DNA of 54,216 nucleotides from Planctomycetota bacterium (lineage in GTDB: Bacteria; Planctomycetota; Planctomycetia; Pirellulales; Pirellulaceae): assembly GCA_029979005.1 (NCBI GenBank), contig JAPOIJ010000009.1, positions 1 to 54,216 of the forward strand. The letters run 5' to 3'. A model generated the notes under the pieces. It was given only the letters and a program-made list of their open reading frames with translations. It searched no databases and was not told where the DNA came from. A program made the position numbers and the translations under genes. Below, piece by piece: positions 1 to 8,126 of this stretch. The number at the start of each line of letters is the position of its first letter. Positions within the stretch are counted from its first letter, which is position 1.

Positions 1-170
1 CGCACCAAGTCGTCATGGGCCTCCGCGTAGCTGGCGACAGGGTGACGAGACAGAATTATCGCTTGTCTTGGTTTTTCAAAATAATTACGCGGTTTCCAAC
101 CTGCTGGCTTTTCAACAAGGGTTAAAATGTAGTCGGGACGACTGAGAGAAAAGCGATTCACAGAAGACAT
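1..170 (-). CDS. Hypothetical protein, N-terminal part, cut by the window edge
   Basis: An open frame runs from an ATG at 170 to the left edge without a stop, giving 56 residues (begins MSSVNRFSLSRPDY; contains VEKPAGWKP and AIILSRHPVASYAEAHDD). The mix of residues looks like a real soluble protein, and the next gene on the same strand follows a normal intergenic gap. No family or catalytic motif is recognised. The ribosome binding site is weak. The C-terminus lies outside the window, so length and function are unknown. Confidence 0.55.
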   Translation of the reverse strand, partial: MSSVNRFSLSRPDYILTLVEKPAGWKPRNYFEKPRQAIILSRHPVASYAEAHDDLV

Positions 171-325
171 GCTAATTCTTACCAATTCGGAGTTTCAGAA
201 GCAGAACACTACCAATTAGACTGAAATTCCAAGTCTAAATTAACTACGTTCTCAACCCGTCCGTTGGCGTGACCGATTTGCCGCGGATCAGGTTGTGATC
301 CTTGGGAGTTACTTGGCAACCGATA

Positions 326-490
326 CTACTCCGCCCCCTTGAGTGCCTCTAACTGGACGCGAATCTTTTCGGCTTCAGCGGTCTTTTCGTCGCTTTTTAT
401 GCGACTAGACTTCGAAAGCTGGAACGCTTCTTCCAGGAGTTGCTGATATCTCTTTTCGAGCTTCTTGGTTTTGTTACCTAATCCAAACAT
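326..490 (-). CDS. Small Lacal_2735-like (DUF6435-type) protein
   Basis: A 54-residue protein starting at ATG 490, preceded by AGGA eight bases upstream. It begins MFGLGNKTKKLEKRYQQLLE and continues as one charged helix with EEAFQLSKSSRIKSDEKTAEAE, which matches the short Lacal_2735-type family (MFG/MFxLF start, KLxxKYxxLLEEAxxLS, then KSDxxxAEAxxI). The family is found in many marine bacteria and its function is unknown; it is likely soluble and helical. There is no signal peptide or membrane segment. Recognition rests on the sequence pattern from memory. Confidence 0.8.
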   Translation of the reverse strand: MFGLGNKTKKLEKRYQQLLEEAFQLSKSSRIKSDEKTAEAEKIRVQLEALKGAE

Positions 491-551
491 GGGTTATTCC
501 TACGGGATCAAATTTCGGGTGAAATACGGTTGGGGGCGTCATTGCTGTACC

Positions 552-1148
552 TCACTTGAGGCGAATCAATGTCTCATTTTTCCGCAAAATATTTGGAGTC
601 CACGGAGGATCGTATCCAGCAAACTCCGTCTGGTCTTCTCTTTCCCAGCCGTTCTTCTCGATCCAGTTTATGAGCTTTGATTCACTCTCAGCTTGTGAGC
701 GTTCGTTCAGGCGGCCATTGAACTGCATCACAGCGTACTTGCCGGCAGGCCTCTTTTCGATATCAACTCCCGCCCCTGTTGGTTTGGGAATTGCTGATTC
801 TGCTACCTTTCTGGGAATGACAAAGCCCATCGTGCCGTTAGAACTGGCGGGGTTCGACTCCATAAAAACGGGAGTCGTCATTTTAACTTTTTGGCCAACG
901 TCGTTGCCGCCGCTGATGTACTGAAAGAGACGACCAAAGCTGCCATCATTTCCATTTGAATTTAACGCCATGTCAGTCGTAACGAGCATGATCTCTGGGT
1001 AATTTCGTAATTCGAATGGACCATCTGAATCGATTACTTGATAGGCAGCCGTCTCATAGTTTCCTCTTGCGGTCAGTTTCCATCCAACAAAAAGAAACAC
1101 AAAGATTGCGATTACTGTTAGCCAAATGGTCATTTTGGTGCCAGACAT
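552..1148 (-). CDS. SOUL-type haem-binding protein, membrane-anchored
   Basis: A 198-residue protein with an N-terminal hydrophobic segment (about residues 6-24) that is probably a membrane anchor or uncleaved signal. The remainder is a SOUL/HBP fold: YETAAYQVIDSDGPFELRNY at the start of the domain, KVKMTTPVFME in the middle, and YDPPWTPNILRKNE at the end, which are hallmarks of the family. SOUL proteins bind haem or porphyrins; in bacteria the physiological role is mostly unknown. Start ATG at 1148; no strong ribosome binding site. It appears to be a single-gene unit on the minus strand. Confidence 0.9.
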   Translation of the reverse strand: MSGTKMTIWLTVIAIFVFLFVGWKLTARGNYETAAYQVIDSDGPFELRNYPEIMLVTTDMALNSNGNDGSFGRLFQYISGGNDVGQKVKMTTPVFMESNPASSNGTMGFVIPRKVAESAIPKPTGAGVDIEKRPAGKYAVMQFNGRLNERSQAESESKLINWIEKNGWEREDQTEFAGYDPPWTPNILRKNETLIRLK

Positions 1149-1541
1149 AATGCTTATCTGAAAGTTATCTGAAGGCTAAATAAACTCAATAAGTAAACCG
1201 GTAACGCGGAGGCATTCGCGATAGTCTTGGACAAATCCATTAGTTGCTCGGGAAGAGCATGGCAACCCAATCTCCAAATCCTCCGGGGAGCGTGGGAATA
1301 ACTGCGAAAAAAACGCCTTAGCAACGTTTGATTTCGATTAGTCTCAGGGTAATCGTAGATTTTTGGACTTGCTATCGAGTTTTGGGATGCGTAGAGCCTG
1401 ACAAGATGTATTGTCAATTGACAACTTACAAACGAGAAAGGCGCACACGAGAGTTTCAGCCGAGCCATTCGAATTGTTCAACTCAAAAGGACGACTGAGT
1501 GATGTCGCGAAATCTGCCGACGGCAGATGGTTTGATTAGCG
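1149..1541. other. Intergenic region
   Basis: About 390 bases between two minus-strand genes. The only structure seen is the hairpin at 1512-1528. A 104-codon open frame on the minus strand (1154-1468) has a basic, low-quality composition and no family resemblance and is not called. The promoter of the SOUL gene should lie just upstream of 1148, but no clear -35/-10 pair was found. Confidence 0.5.
1512..1528 (-). terminator. Hairpin, possible terminator of the 1542-2222 gene
   Basis: Perfect inverted repeat ATCTGCCG-A-CGGCAGAT (six-base-pair stem with a CGACG loop if a realistic loop is required), lying 14-30 bases past the stop of the upstream minus-strand gene. Only a short T stretch (ATTT) follows on that strand, so it is a weak intrinsic terminator at best. 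Confidence 0.4.
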
Positions 1542-2222
1542 TCAGCCGCTTCCGGAAGAACAACGCCGGCGATAGGCGTTGGCCGCTGCCTGTTGTTGCG
1601 ATCGTATGATTGCATTCTGGCGATTGATTTGTACCTGCCGCCACTGTTGATACTCAGATTTTATTTTGGAAACGTTTTCTTGTGCGGAATATGCATCTGT
1701 TTCTCTCGAAAAGATTTTCCATTGGCAACGGTTGTCGGTTTGATCAAGAAACTCAACAACTCGCCGAGCCACATCTTCTTCGCCTTGAAAAGCATCAAAA
1801 TTTGCTTGGTTTCCAACGACGCCACCGACGACAAACCAGTCGTTGCTCGTACCCTCGTTTCCATCTCGCAGTTTAAGATTACGGATCCCGCTAAGGACAG
1901 ATTCGTACTTTTGCTGTTGTTTTGAATCTTCAAAAATGGGGGATGATGAATTGATTGATACCGAGGCCTGAAGGTTTGAAGAACTCAAACGGGGCGTTCG
2001 GAGAATAGCCGGATTTGAAAATTGTTGCGGTTGTTTTGCCGTGAAACCGATGTCGGGCGCCGTCAAGTTGCTTGACTGCTGGCGGGACACGTTGTCCGGT
2101 TTGGGAACTGAAACCGATGTTTTGGAATCGGTTTTACTGACTTCCACATCTGCAAAACTCTGGTTGCAGGCCATTGAAACTACCAGCAAACAGAATAAAC
2201 CAACTTTCGAATTGTAGAGCAT
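1542..2222 (-). CDS. Secreted hypothetical protein
   Basis: A 226-residue protein. The ATG at 2222 is chosen because GGGAG lies eight bases upstream; an in-frame TTG at 2237 overlaps that site. The N-terminus is a classical signal peptide (hydrophobic GLFCLLVVSMA, probable cleavage after SFA). The mature part is Ser/Gln/Asn-rich with low complexity, followed by a more ordered segment around DWFVVGGVVGNQANFDAFQG and ending in a Gln-rich helix and RRRCSSGSG. It has few cysteines and no catalytic motif. Role unknown; an exported or periplasmic location is inferred from the signal peptide. Confidence 0.75.
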   Translation of the reverse strand: MLYNSKVGLFCLLVVSMACNQSFADVEVSKTDSKTSVSVPKPDNVSRQQSSNLTAPDIGFTAKQPQQFSNPAILRTPRLSSSNLQASVSINSSSPIFEDSKQQQKYESVLSGIRNLKLRDGNEGTSNDWFVVGGVVGNQANFDAFQGEEDVARRVVEFLDQTDNRCQWKIFSRETDAYSAQENVSKIKSEYQQWRQVQINRQNAIIRSQQQAAANAYRRRCSSGSG

Positions 2223-2887
2223 GCCATTGTCTCCCAAGAAAGCTAATACGTGCCGCCTATGTTAGAGGAATATCGCCCTCAAAACAACAAAAATCAAACG
2301 AAAACAGCTTAAATGTCCGCTGTGATGCCACTGGGCGAAGTCATGGTGGTAATTTCAGGTTTGGGCAATTTTTTAGCGAGAAAAACCGATTGTCAATCAC
2401 ATCGGCGTTGTTGTGCTGGCACAATTAAGGAAGGAATTGCCCCCCGAGTCTCCCCCCATCAGGGGTGTGGATGAAGTGTGGGAATTTGAATTTCACTTGT
2501 TCCGGGTCTGGGTTAATTTGGGAAAGCAGTTGAATAGACTGGTAACGTGCGAGCATTTAATCGTTTCTTTTTGGGAAGCGATTGATACAGATACTTAGTG
2601 TTACAGAGTTAGTGTTACAGAGACAGGCTTCAAATTCGCAATCTAGCATTGTGGCTTTCAAACGGAAGTAAGTTGGCCGAGGGTATCTTATCGGTGGGAT
2701 GGAACCTCAGGAGAAAACCAGATTGCCAAAACAGAAAATGTTATTGGCAATCAAGTCCAGCTCGCGGTTGTTGGTTCGCTCTCAAGGTTTCGATGCCCCT
2801 AAAAATGTGATAGCCTGCAAACCCGGGGCGAGAATTAGCCAATGCGTTCTAATTTTCTAGGATGCAAGAAAATACATGGAGAGAATA
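2223..2887. other. Divergent intergenic region
   Basis: About 660 bases between the minus-strand secreted protein and the plus-strand HdeD-like gene, so it should carry both promoters. It holds the 14-base tandem duplication at 2595-2622. A 53-codon plus-strand frame at 2699-2860 and a 61-codon frame near 2413 have no ribosome binding site or family resemblance and are not called. No RNA gene was recognised. Confidence 0.5.
2595..2622. repeat. Perfect tandem duplication of a 14-base unit
   Basis: The unit TTAGTGTTACAGAG occurs twice in a row with no mismatch, in the gap upstream of the HdeD-like gene. It may be a recent slippage duplication or a two-copy protein binding site. Confidence 0.8.
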
Positions 2888-3490
2888 ATGTCAGAAGCCA
2901 ACAATCCTTTTCAAGAGTTTTGCACTAACGCTTGGTTCTTAATTTTATTGAGAGGGATCGGACTCGTTGTTTTAGGGGGCCTATTTATTTTTAAACCGGG
3001 TATTGTTGGCATTGTGTTGGTACAGTTCCTGGGAGCATATTTTATTGTTGATGGTCTGTTCAGTACGGCCAAAGCAGTTCTTGGCCGAAAGTACATGCCG
3101 GGATGGGGGTGTGGATTGATCATGGGCCTGTTGGAAATTGTTACTGGAGCCTTCGTTTTCGCTCACCCGCTTGCTGGTGCGGTGATTACAGTAAAGGTTT
3201 TGGCTTATCTTGTAGCCTTCATGGCCATTTCGTTTGGTGCCTTGGGGATTTACACCGGTTTGCAAGTTCGCAAAGAACTAAACGGAGAATGGGCGATGAT
3301 TGTCGGCGGATGTCTAGCCCTAATTGTTGGCCTGATTTTGATCATGGATCCACTGGGAACCGCGAAAGTGTATGTAATGGTGCTGGGCGGTTTATCTTTG
3401 TTGGGTGGAGTCATACAAATTTTTGCAGCCTTTCAAATTCGAAGGATTGGAAAGGTTGGGCTTGAAGCGGTCATCGACGAAAGTCGTTAA
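2888..3490 (+). CDS. HdeD-like (DUF308) multi-pass membrane protein
   Basis: A 200-residue, very hydrophobic protein with about six transmembrane helices arranged as repeated two-helix units, typical of the HdeD/DUF308 family: LLRGIGLVVLGGLFIFKPG, then FLGAYFIVDGL, WGLIMGLLEIVTGAFVFAHP and GGLSLLGGVIQIFAAFQIRR-type segments. In E. coli HdeD is linked to acid resistance at high density; elsewhere the role is unclear. The ATG at 2888 is chosen over the one at 2876 because GGAGAG sits four to six bases upstream of it. It starts a plus-strand run of envelope and stress genes (two phospholipase D family enzymes and a YflT-like protein). Confidence 0.88.
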   Translation: MSEANNPFQEFCTNAWFLILLRGIGLVVLGGLFIFKPGIVGIVLVQFLGAYFIVDGLFSTAKAVLGRKYMPGWGCGLIMGLLEIVTGAFVFAHPLAGAVITVKVLAYLVAFMAISFGALGIYTGLQVRKELNGEWAMIVGGCLALIVGLILIMDPLGTAKVYVMVLGGLSLLGGVIQIFAAFQIRRIGKVGLEAVIDESR

Positions 3491-3605
3491 CAACGACTCG
3501 GGTTAATCAAAATAGCTGATTCGCTGGCAAAGTTCTGCACGCAATTTGACGCAGAGCTTGGGTAAGTCTTAAGTGCAGAAATTTGATCAAGTACAGGATG
3601 TTGAA

Positions 3606-5210
3606 ATGCGACTGCCAAGATTAAGAATAGGTGGGTTTCAAGCAGCAATCTTGACTGCGTTTGGTCTTCTTTTGATCGTGAGTTGTCGCAAGACAATTGA
3701 GAATCGTTCTGTAGAGAAACCGGTGGTTGAATCTTTAAAGCCGGCGGCACAGTCTTTACTTTGGGCGACCGCCAATACGGCCTCAGAAGACCGATCGGGG
3801 GAGTCTGGTTTTCTATTACTAGACCGCGGTGATCAGGCACTTGCCTGGCGGACGCGGTTGGCTGATGCGGCGGAGTCAAGTATCGACGCCCAGTATTTTT
3901 TATGGAAAGACGATGACGCTGGGAAGGTAATGATGCAGCGGCTAATTGCGGCGGCGAACCGTGGCGTGCGTGTGAGAGTACTGGTTGATGATTCGATGAC
4001 GGAATCGAATCCACGTTATTTAGCGACGTTTGGAGCTCATCCCAATGTTGCGGTTCGTCTTTACAAGCCATTCGGCCCCAAAGGTAAGTCATTGGTGATG
4101 CGATGGCTGGACTACGCTTCAGATTTGAAGATTCTCAATCGCCGCATGCATAACAAGCTATTCGTCGTGGATGGAAGTTATGCGATTGTCGGTGGCCGAA
4201 ACATTGGCAATGAATACTTTGAGTACATCGGATCGTTTTGCTTTCGATGTCGGGACTTAATGGCGGTCGGTCCCGTGGTAGATTCTACCGCAGTCGGGTT
4301 TGATCAATATTGGAATAGTGAATGGACCGTTCCAATCGAGGATGTCATTTCATCGGTTCCAAATTCTGAAGAGTCTCGTGAGTCCTGGGACAATTTAGTA
4401 GAGTTTGCGGCGGAAGAAGATCACTATCCGACGGGTTTTTTTGATCTCCCTGCAGATTTTCAGACGGCGTGGAATTCAGTAAAAAAACAGTTGTATTGGG
4501 GAAATGCGAGATTACTGATTGACGCAGTTCCACCCAGCCAAGGGCAGCCAGAAGATCGACTGGGTTTCGATCAAACGGGAAAAACACTCTTGAAGATCAT
4601 GAGCCAATCGGCAAGCGAAGTTTATATTCAAAGCGCGTATTTGATTTTGCTTGAAGGCGGAATGGATGCATTGCGGTCTGCAGAACAGAGGGGGGTGAAG
4701 GTCGTGCTGTCGACCAATTCGATGGCATCTGATAATCATCTATCCGCGTTTGTCGGCTATCGAAAGCAGCGAAAAGAGATGATAGAAACCGGGGCTGCAC
4801 TTTTCGAGATGCGTCCCGACGATCGATCGGAAGAGTCGTTATTTAGTCCAGAGCTTTTGGAGAAATACGATACAAAATTTGGATTACACGCCAAAACGAT
4901 GGTGTTTGACGGCCGACATACGTTCGTTGGATCGTTTAATGTTGATCCTCGTTCGGTCAATTTAAATACGGAAATGGGGCTGCTGATTGACAGTCGTGAA
5001 CTGGCGGCAGCGGTCGCGGCGAGTATCAAGAACGATGTTGCCCCCGGCAACAGTTGGCAGTTGGAATTAACGGCCGATGGAGAGATCAACTGGGTGACTC
5101 GTCGAGACGGTAAGATAACAGAAGATTTAACAGTGGAACCAATGACGAGTGCGGCTCAACGAGCTGCCGCAGATTTATTGATGGTTGTTCCGGACAAGTC
5201 CCAGCTTTGA
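3606..5210 (+). CDS. Phospholipase D family lipoprotein (ClsC/YmdC-like)
   Basis: A 534-residue member of the phospholipase D superfamily with two intact HKD motifs: HNKLFVVD (H182, K184, D189) followed by GGRN, and HAKTMVFD (H428, K430, D435) followed by GSFN. The two halves would form one active site, with phosphatidyl transfer or phosphodiester cleavage of phospholipids as the likely reaction. The start at ATG 3606 gives a lipoprotein signal: hydrophobic stretch, then IVS-Cys27, so the enzyme is probably membrane-tethered outside the cytoplasm. Order of motifs and length resemble the ClsC/YmdC cardiolipin synthase group. It stands just upstream of a second PLD enzyme. Confidence 0.88.
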   Translation: MRLPRLRIGGFQAAILTAFGLLLIVSCRKTIENRSVEKPVVESLKPAAQSLLWATANTASEDRSGESGFLLLDRGDQALAWRTRLADAAESSIDAQYFLWKDDDAGKVMMQRLIAAANRGVRVRVLVDDSMTESNPRYLATFGAHPNVAVRLYKPFGPKGKSLVMRWLDYASDLKILNRRMHNKLFVVDGSYAIVGGRNIGNEYFEYIGSFCFRCRDLMAVGPVVDSTAVGFDQYWNSEWTVPIEDVISSVPNSEESRESWDNLVEFAAEEDHYPTGFFDLPADFQTAWNSVKKQLYWGNARLLIDAVPPSQGQPEDRLGFDQTGKTLLKIMSQSASEVYIQSAYLILLEGGMDALRSAEQRGVKVVLSTNSMASDNHLSAFVGYRKQRKEMIETGAALFEMRPDDRSEESLFSPELLEKYDTKFGLHAKTMVFDGRHTFVGSFNVDPRSVNLNTEMGLLIDSRELAAAVAASIKNDVAPGNSWQLELTADGEINWVTRRDGKITEDLTVEPMTSAAQRAAADLLMVVPDKSQL

Positions 5211-5289
5211 TTTTTATTAAATCGAAAGGGCATGGTTTAAGGCGTGGATTATTGATCGCCGCCTACGCACGAAAGAGGGTTGAATATCG

Positions 5290-6741
5290 ATGACAATAGC
5301 CCACCTGACGATGATTGGGATTGCTCTGCATTTGTTGGCAGAGGTGTGTTTGGTTCTTAGAGTCATGACGCGGGCTCATCGAGATCCGGCCTCGCGAATT
5401 GCCTGGGTGGCCGTCATCGTCTCGGTCCCCGGCTTGGGGATGGCTGCTTATCTTTTTTTTGGTGAAGTCAACATCGGTCATCGTCGGGTTGCTCGAATTC
5501 ATAAAATTCTCTCAAAGATTCCTCCGTTCGCGGAAGTGGTTGCGGCCGATTCTGAAAATGCAGTCCCGGTAATTCCTGATCAATATGAGCACCTTTTCCA
5601 TACTGGCGAGTCGATCAGCGGCTTTTCGCCTCTTGGTGGCAACACCGCTGAGTTGCTGAAAGATTCCAATGCTGTTATTGATGCAATGGTCGCCGATATC
5701 GATAAGGCGACCGACCATGTCCATGTCTTGTTTTATATCTGGCTTCCGGATAATAACGGTTTGCGAATGGTTGAAGCATTAATCCGCGCGGCGGAACGGG
5801 GAGTGACCTGTCGAGCGATCGTCGACGATCTTGGTTCCAGATCAATGATCCGCTCGGAGCATTGGGAGAGAATGGTTTCCGCTGGAGTGAATGTGGCAAC
5901 GGCGTTACCGATTGGCAGTTTGTTGATTCGTCCACTTGTCGGGCGTTTGGATTTACGCAACCACCGTAAGATTGTCGTCATTGATGGTGAGATTACTTAT
6001 TGTGGTAGTCAAAACTGCGCGGATGCCGAATTCTTGGTGAAAGCGAAATATGCGCCTTGGGTTGATGCGGTGCTCCGATTTGAAGGACCGATCGTGCGCC
6101 AAAACCAGCAGCTGTTTATTGGCGATTGGATGAGTAGCGTTGACGAAGATTTGACGCGATATTTGCGAGAGCCAGTGCCTGCTCCTAGCCCGGGTTTTTC
6201 AGCCCAGGTGATCGGCACAGGGCCAACCGCTCGCAACTCTGCGATGTCGGAAATGTTTGAGTCTTTGTTTTTCGCAGCTCGTCATGAACTGACAATAACC
6301 ACGCCGTATTATGTCCCTGATTCATCGATTCAGAATGCGCTTTGTGCCGCTGCATGGCGGGGAGTAAAAACGAAGATTATTTTTCCAGCGAGAAACGATT
6401 CATTTATCGTTGCTGCGGCGAGTCGAAGTTACTACCAAGAATTGCTCGACGCAGGAGTGGAGATTTATGAGTACCAGGATGGCGTACTACACACCAAGTC
6501 GTTAACTCTGGATGGCGAGATTACTTTGATTGGTTCCGCCAATATGGACCGTCGGAGTTTTGAGCTCAATTACGAAAATAATATTCTGTTCTACGATCAG
6601 GAATTGACGCGGTGTGTCCGGCAACGGCAGCAGCAGTACCTTGAGAATTCTCATCAGGTGACCAAGGAAATGGTTGACGAGTGGTCCTTTTTGATTCGAC
6701 TCTGGAATAATACCCTAGCGACCCTTGGGCCTATCCTCTAG
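5290..6741 (+). CDS. cls: Cardiolipin synthase
   Basis: A 483-residue protein with the standard bacterial cardiolipin synthase layout: two N-terminal membrane helices (about 5-25 and 36-57) separated by the conserved SRIAW, then two phospholipase D domains. HKD motifs are NHRKIVVID (H225, K227, D232) and LHTKSLTLD (H401, K403, D408), each followed by GSxN. It condenses two phosphatidylglycerol molecules, or uses PE, to make cardiolipin in the inner membrane. Length is normal for ClsA/Cls. The ATG at 5290 is preceded by GAGGG. It follows the PLD lipoprotein gene by 79 bases and is probably cotranscribed. Confidence 0.94.
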   Translation: MTIAHLTMIGIALHLLAEVCLVLRVMTRAHRDPASRIAWVAVIVSVPGLGMAAYLFFGEVNIGHRRVARIHKILSKIPPFAEVVAADSENAVPVIPDQYEHLFHTGESISGFSPLGGNTAELLKDSNAVIDAMVADIDKATDHVHVLFYIWLPDNNGLRMVEALIRAAERGVTCRAIVDDLGSRSMIRSEHWERMVSAGVNVATALPIGSLLIRPLVGRLDLRNHRKIVVIDGEITYCGSQNCADAEFLVKAKYAPWVDAVLRFEGPIVRQNQQLFIGDWMSSVDEDLTRYLREPVPAPSPGFSAQVIGTGPTARNSAMSEMFESLFFAARHELTITTPYYVPDSSIQNALCAAAWRGVKTKIIFPARNDSFIVAAASRSYYQELLDAGVEIYEYQDGVLHTKSLTLDGEITLIGSANMDRRSFELNYENNILFYDQELTRCVRQRQQQYLENSHQVTKEMVDEWSFLIRLWNNTLATLGPIL

Positions 6742-6953
6742 ATGTTTTTCAGCTCAAGGGATTTCGGTGGAGAATGAATTTTCCGATGCGTGACGATGAG
6801 AAGGGAATTCGTTACATTGGAGCGGCGGGCTTGCGAAGGCAGTCTTTATCGTGCGGCTGAAATTATCCTGCCACATGTTGAGTTTGCAAGGTGGAAGCCG
6901 TGCGTCACAAAACGTTTGTTAAATTGACTTTTTAGCTTTAAAGGAATTTCGCC

Positions 6954-7469
6954 ATGAGCGAGCCGGTAACCGTTGCTGCGTTTAATAAAATATCAGAGGC
7001 AGAGTCTGCAGTTGGTCAATTGGTTGAGGGTGGAGTTCCGGCCGATGTGATTTCCATTTTGGCCAAAGATCTACAGTGCGAAAAACAGATTCACGGTTTT
7101 GTTACTGCTTGTGATGTCGCAAAAAAAACTGCGACGGGGACAGCGTGGATGGGCGGTTTGTTTGGTGTACTTGCCGGGGCTGCGTTAGTTTGGATACCGG
7201 GGGCTGGCCCTTTAGTCGTCGCTGGTTCTTTGACGTCCACTCTACTAGGCGGGGTCGAAGGCGCGGTTGCCGGAGCAGCGGCAGGTGGTGTGCTGGGTTG
7301 GCTTAGTGCGTTAGGAATTGAGAAAAAGCACATTCTCAAATATGAGGAGCACCTCAAGGCGGGAAGGTATTTAGTTGTGATCAATGCTGGAGTTGAAGAA
7401 TTGAAAACAGCGGATTCAATCTTAAGCGAATCCGATCATGCTGAACTGCACTTGAGTAATGCGGCTTGA
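6954..7469 (+). CDS. YflT/general stress protein 17M-like glycine-rich protein
   Basis: A 171-residue protein. The N-terminus, VTVAAFNKISEAESAVGQL with PADVISILAKD, matches the heat-induced stress protein YflT / GsiB-like domain, which has a ferredoxin-like fold. The middle is a long glycine/alanine-rich hydrophobic stretch (about residues 65-120) resembling a glycine-zipper membrane hairpin, and the C-terminal part (YLVVINAGVEELKTADSIL) looks like the closing strand and helix of the fold. AAGGA lies eight bases before the ATG. Last gene of the plus-strand envelope/stress group; function in planctomycetes is unknown. Confidence 0.8.
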   Translation: MSEPVTVAAFNKISEAESAVGQLVEGGVPADVISILAKDLQCEKQIHGFVTACDVAKKTATGTAWMGGLFGVLAGAALVWIPGAGPLVVAGSLTSTLLGGVEGAVAGAAAGGVLGWLSALGIEKKHILKYEEHLKAGRYLVVINAGVEELKTADSILSESDHAELHLSNAA

Positions 7470-7513
7470 AACCTGGTTCCAGCTGGAAATTCACGGCGCG
7501 ATGCAAATGCCGA

Positions 7514-8008
7514 TTAACTGGTTCCTTGAAGAACTGAGGATTTAATGTTCATTAACTGAAATCCATTTTTCATAATCGTTTTTCCGTCTACCCGGACAAC
7601 CGCAGAAAAGTCAAACACCTGGCTAACTTGCTCGTTTAGGGAGACGGTGGTAGTTAATACATCCCCCGGCCTCGCGAATCCTTTGTATCTGGCGTGATTA
7701 GTTTTTACGAGAACACCTAGTGCATACTCGTTAAAAAATGGATCTTCGGTATTGAATTCTTCCATGGGATTGTAGTGCGAAGCTATTAAGATTCCGGCAG
7801 ATTGCGTCGCCAGTTCATGCATCATTGCGCCAGGAAAAATGGGGGCGCCCGGGAAGTGCCCTTTGATAAATCCTTCTTTACCCGTGACGGTTCTTTGGGT
7901 GACTACTTCGGTTGGAGAAACCGAAACGACCTCGTCGACCAGCAAATAAGGGGGACGATGATGAAGGTAGCTTTTAACGTCTTCGAAATGGTGTTGATAA
8001 TACTTCAT
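7514..8008 (-). CDS. 3-hydroxyacyl-ACP dehydratase, FabZ-like hot-dog protein
   Basis: A 164-residue single hot-dog domain protein. The FabZ/FabA active-site motif is present: GHFPGAPIFPGAMMHE with catalytic His51 and Glu65, preceded by HRPPYLLVDEV, which is characteristic of FabZ. It would dehydrate 3-hydroxyacyl-ACP in fatty acid or related lipid synthesis. It is longer than typical FabZ because of an insert after the active-site helix (NPMEEFNTEDPFFNEYALG). It stands alone and converges on the stress gene; no other fatty acid genes are nearby, so it may serve a specialised acyl substrate rather than the housekeeping pathway. Confidence 0.88.
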   Translation of the reverse strand: MKYYQHHFEDVKSYLHHRPPYLLVDEVVSVSPTEVVTQRTVTGKEGFIKGHFPGAPIFPGAMMHELATQSAGILIASHYNPMEEFNTEDPFFNEYALGVLVKTNHARYKGFARPGDVLTTTVSLNEQVSQVFDFSAVVRVDGKTIMKNGFQLMNIKSSVLQGTS

Positions 8009-8126
8009 GGATTTACCAATTGAATTTCCAAAATAATCACACTGACGGAACAGCCTGACGCATTTTTTGTGCAGAAGATTCGTCTAGAAAAAACTCAGAC
8101 CTCCCGGTGGTTACTGCAAAATAGAA

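Noticed and set aside
1154-1468. 104-codon minus-strand frame between the SOUL and secreted protein genes
   Set aside because: No ribosome binding site, no family resemblance, erratic composition.
2699-2860. 53-codon plus-strand frame upstream of the HdeD-like gene
   Set aside because: GGTGG lies too close to the ATG to serve as a binding site, and the protein is basic and unstructured.
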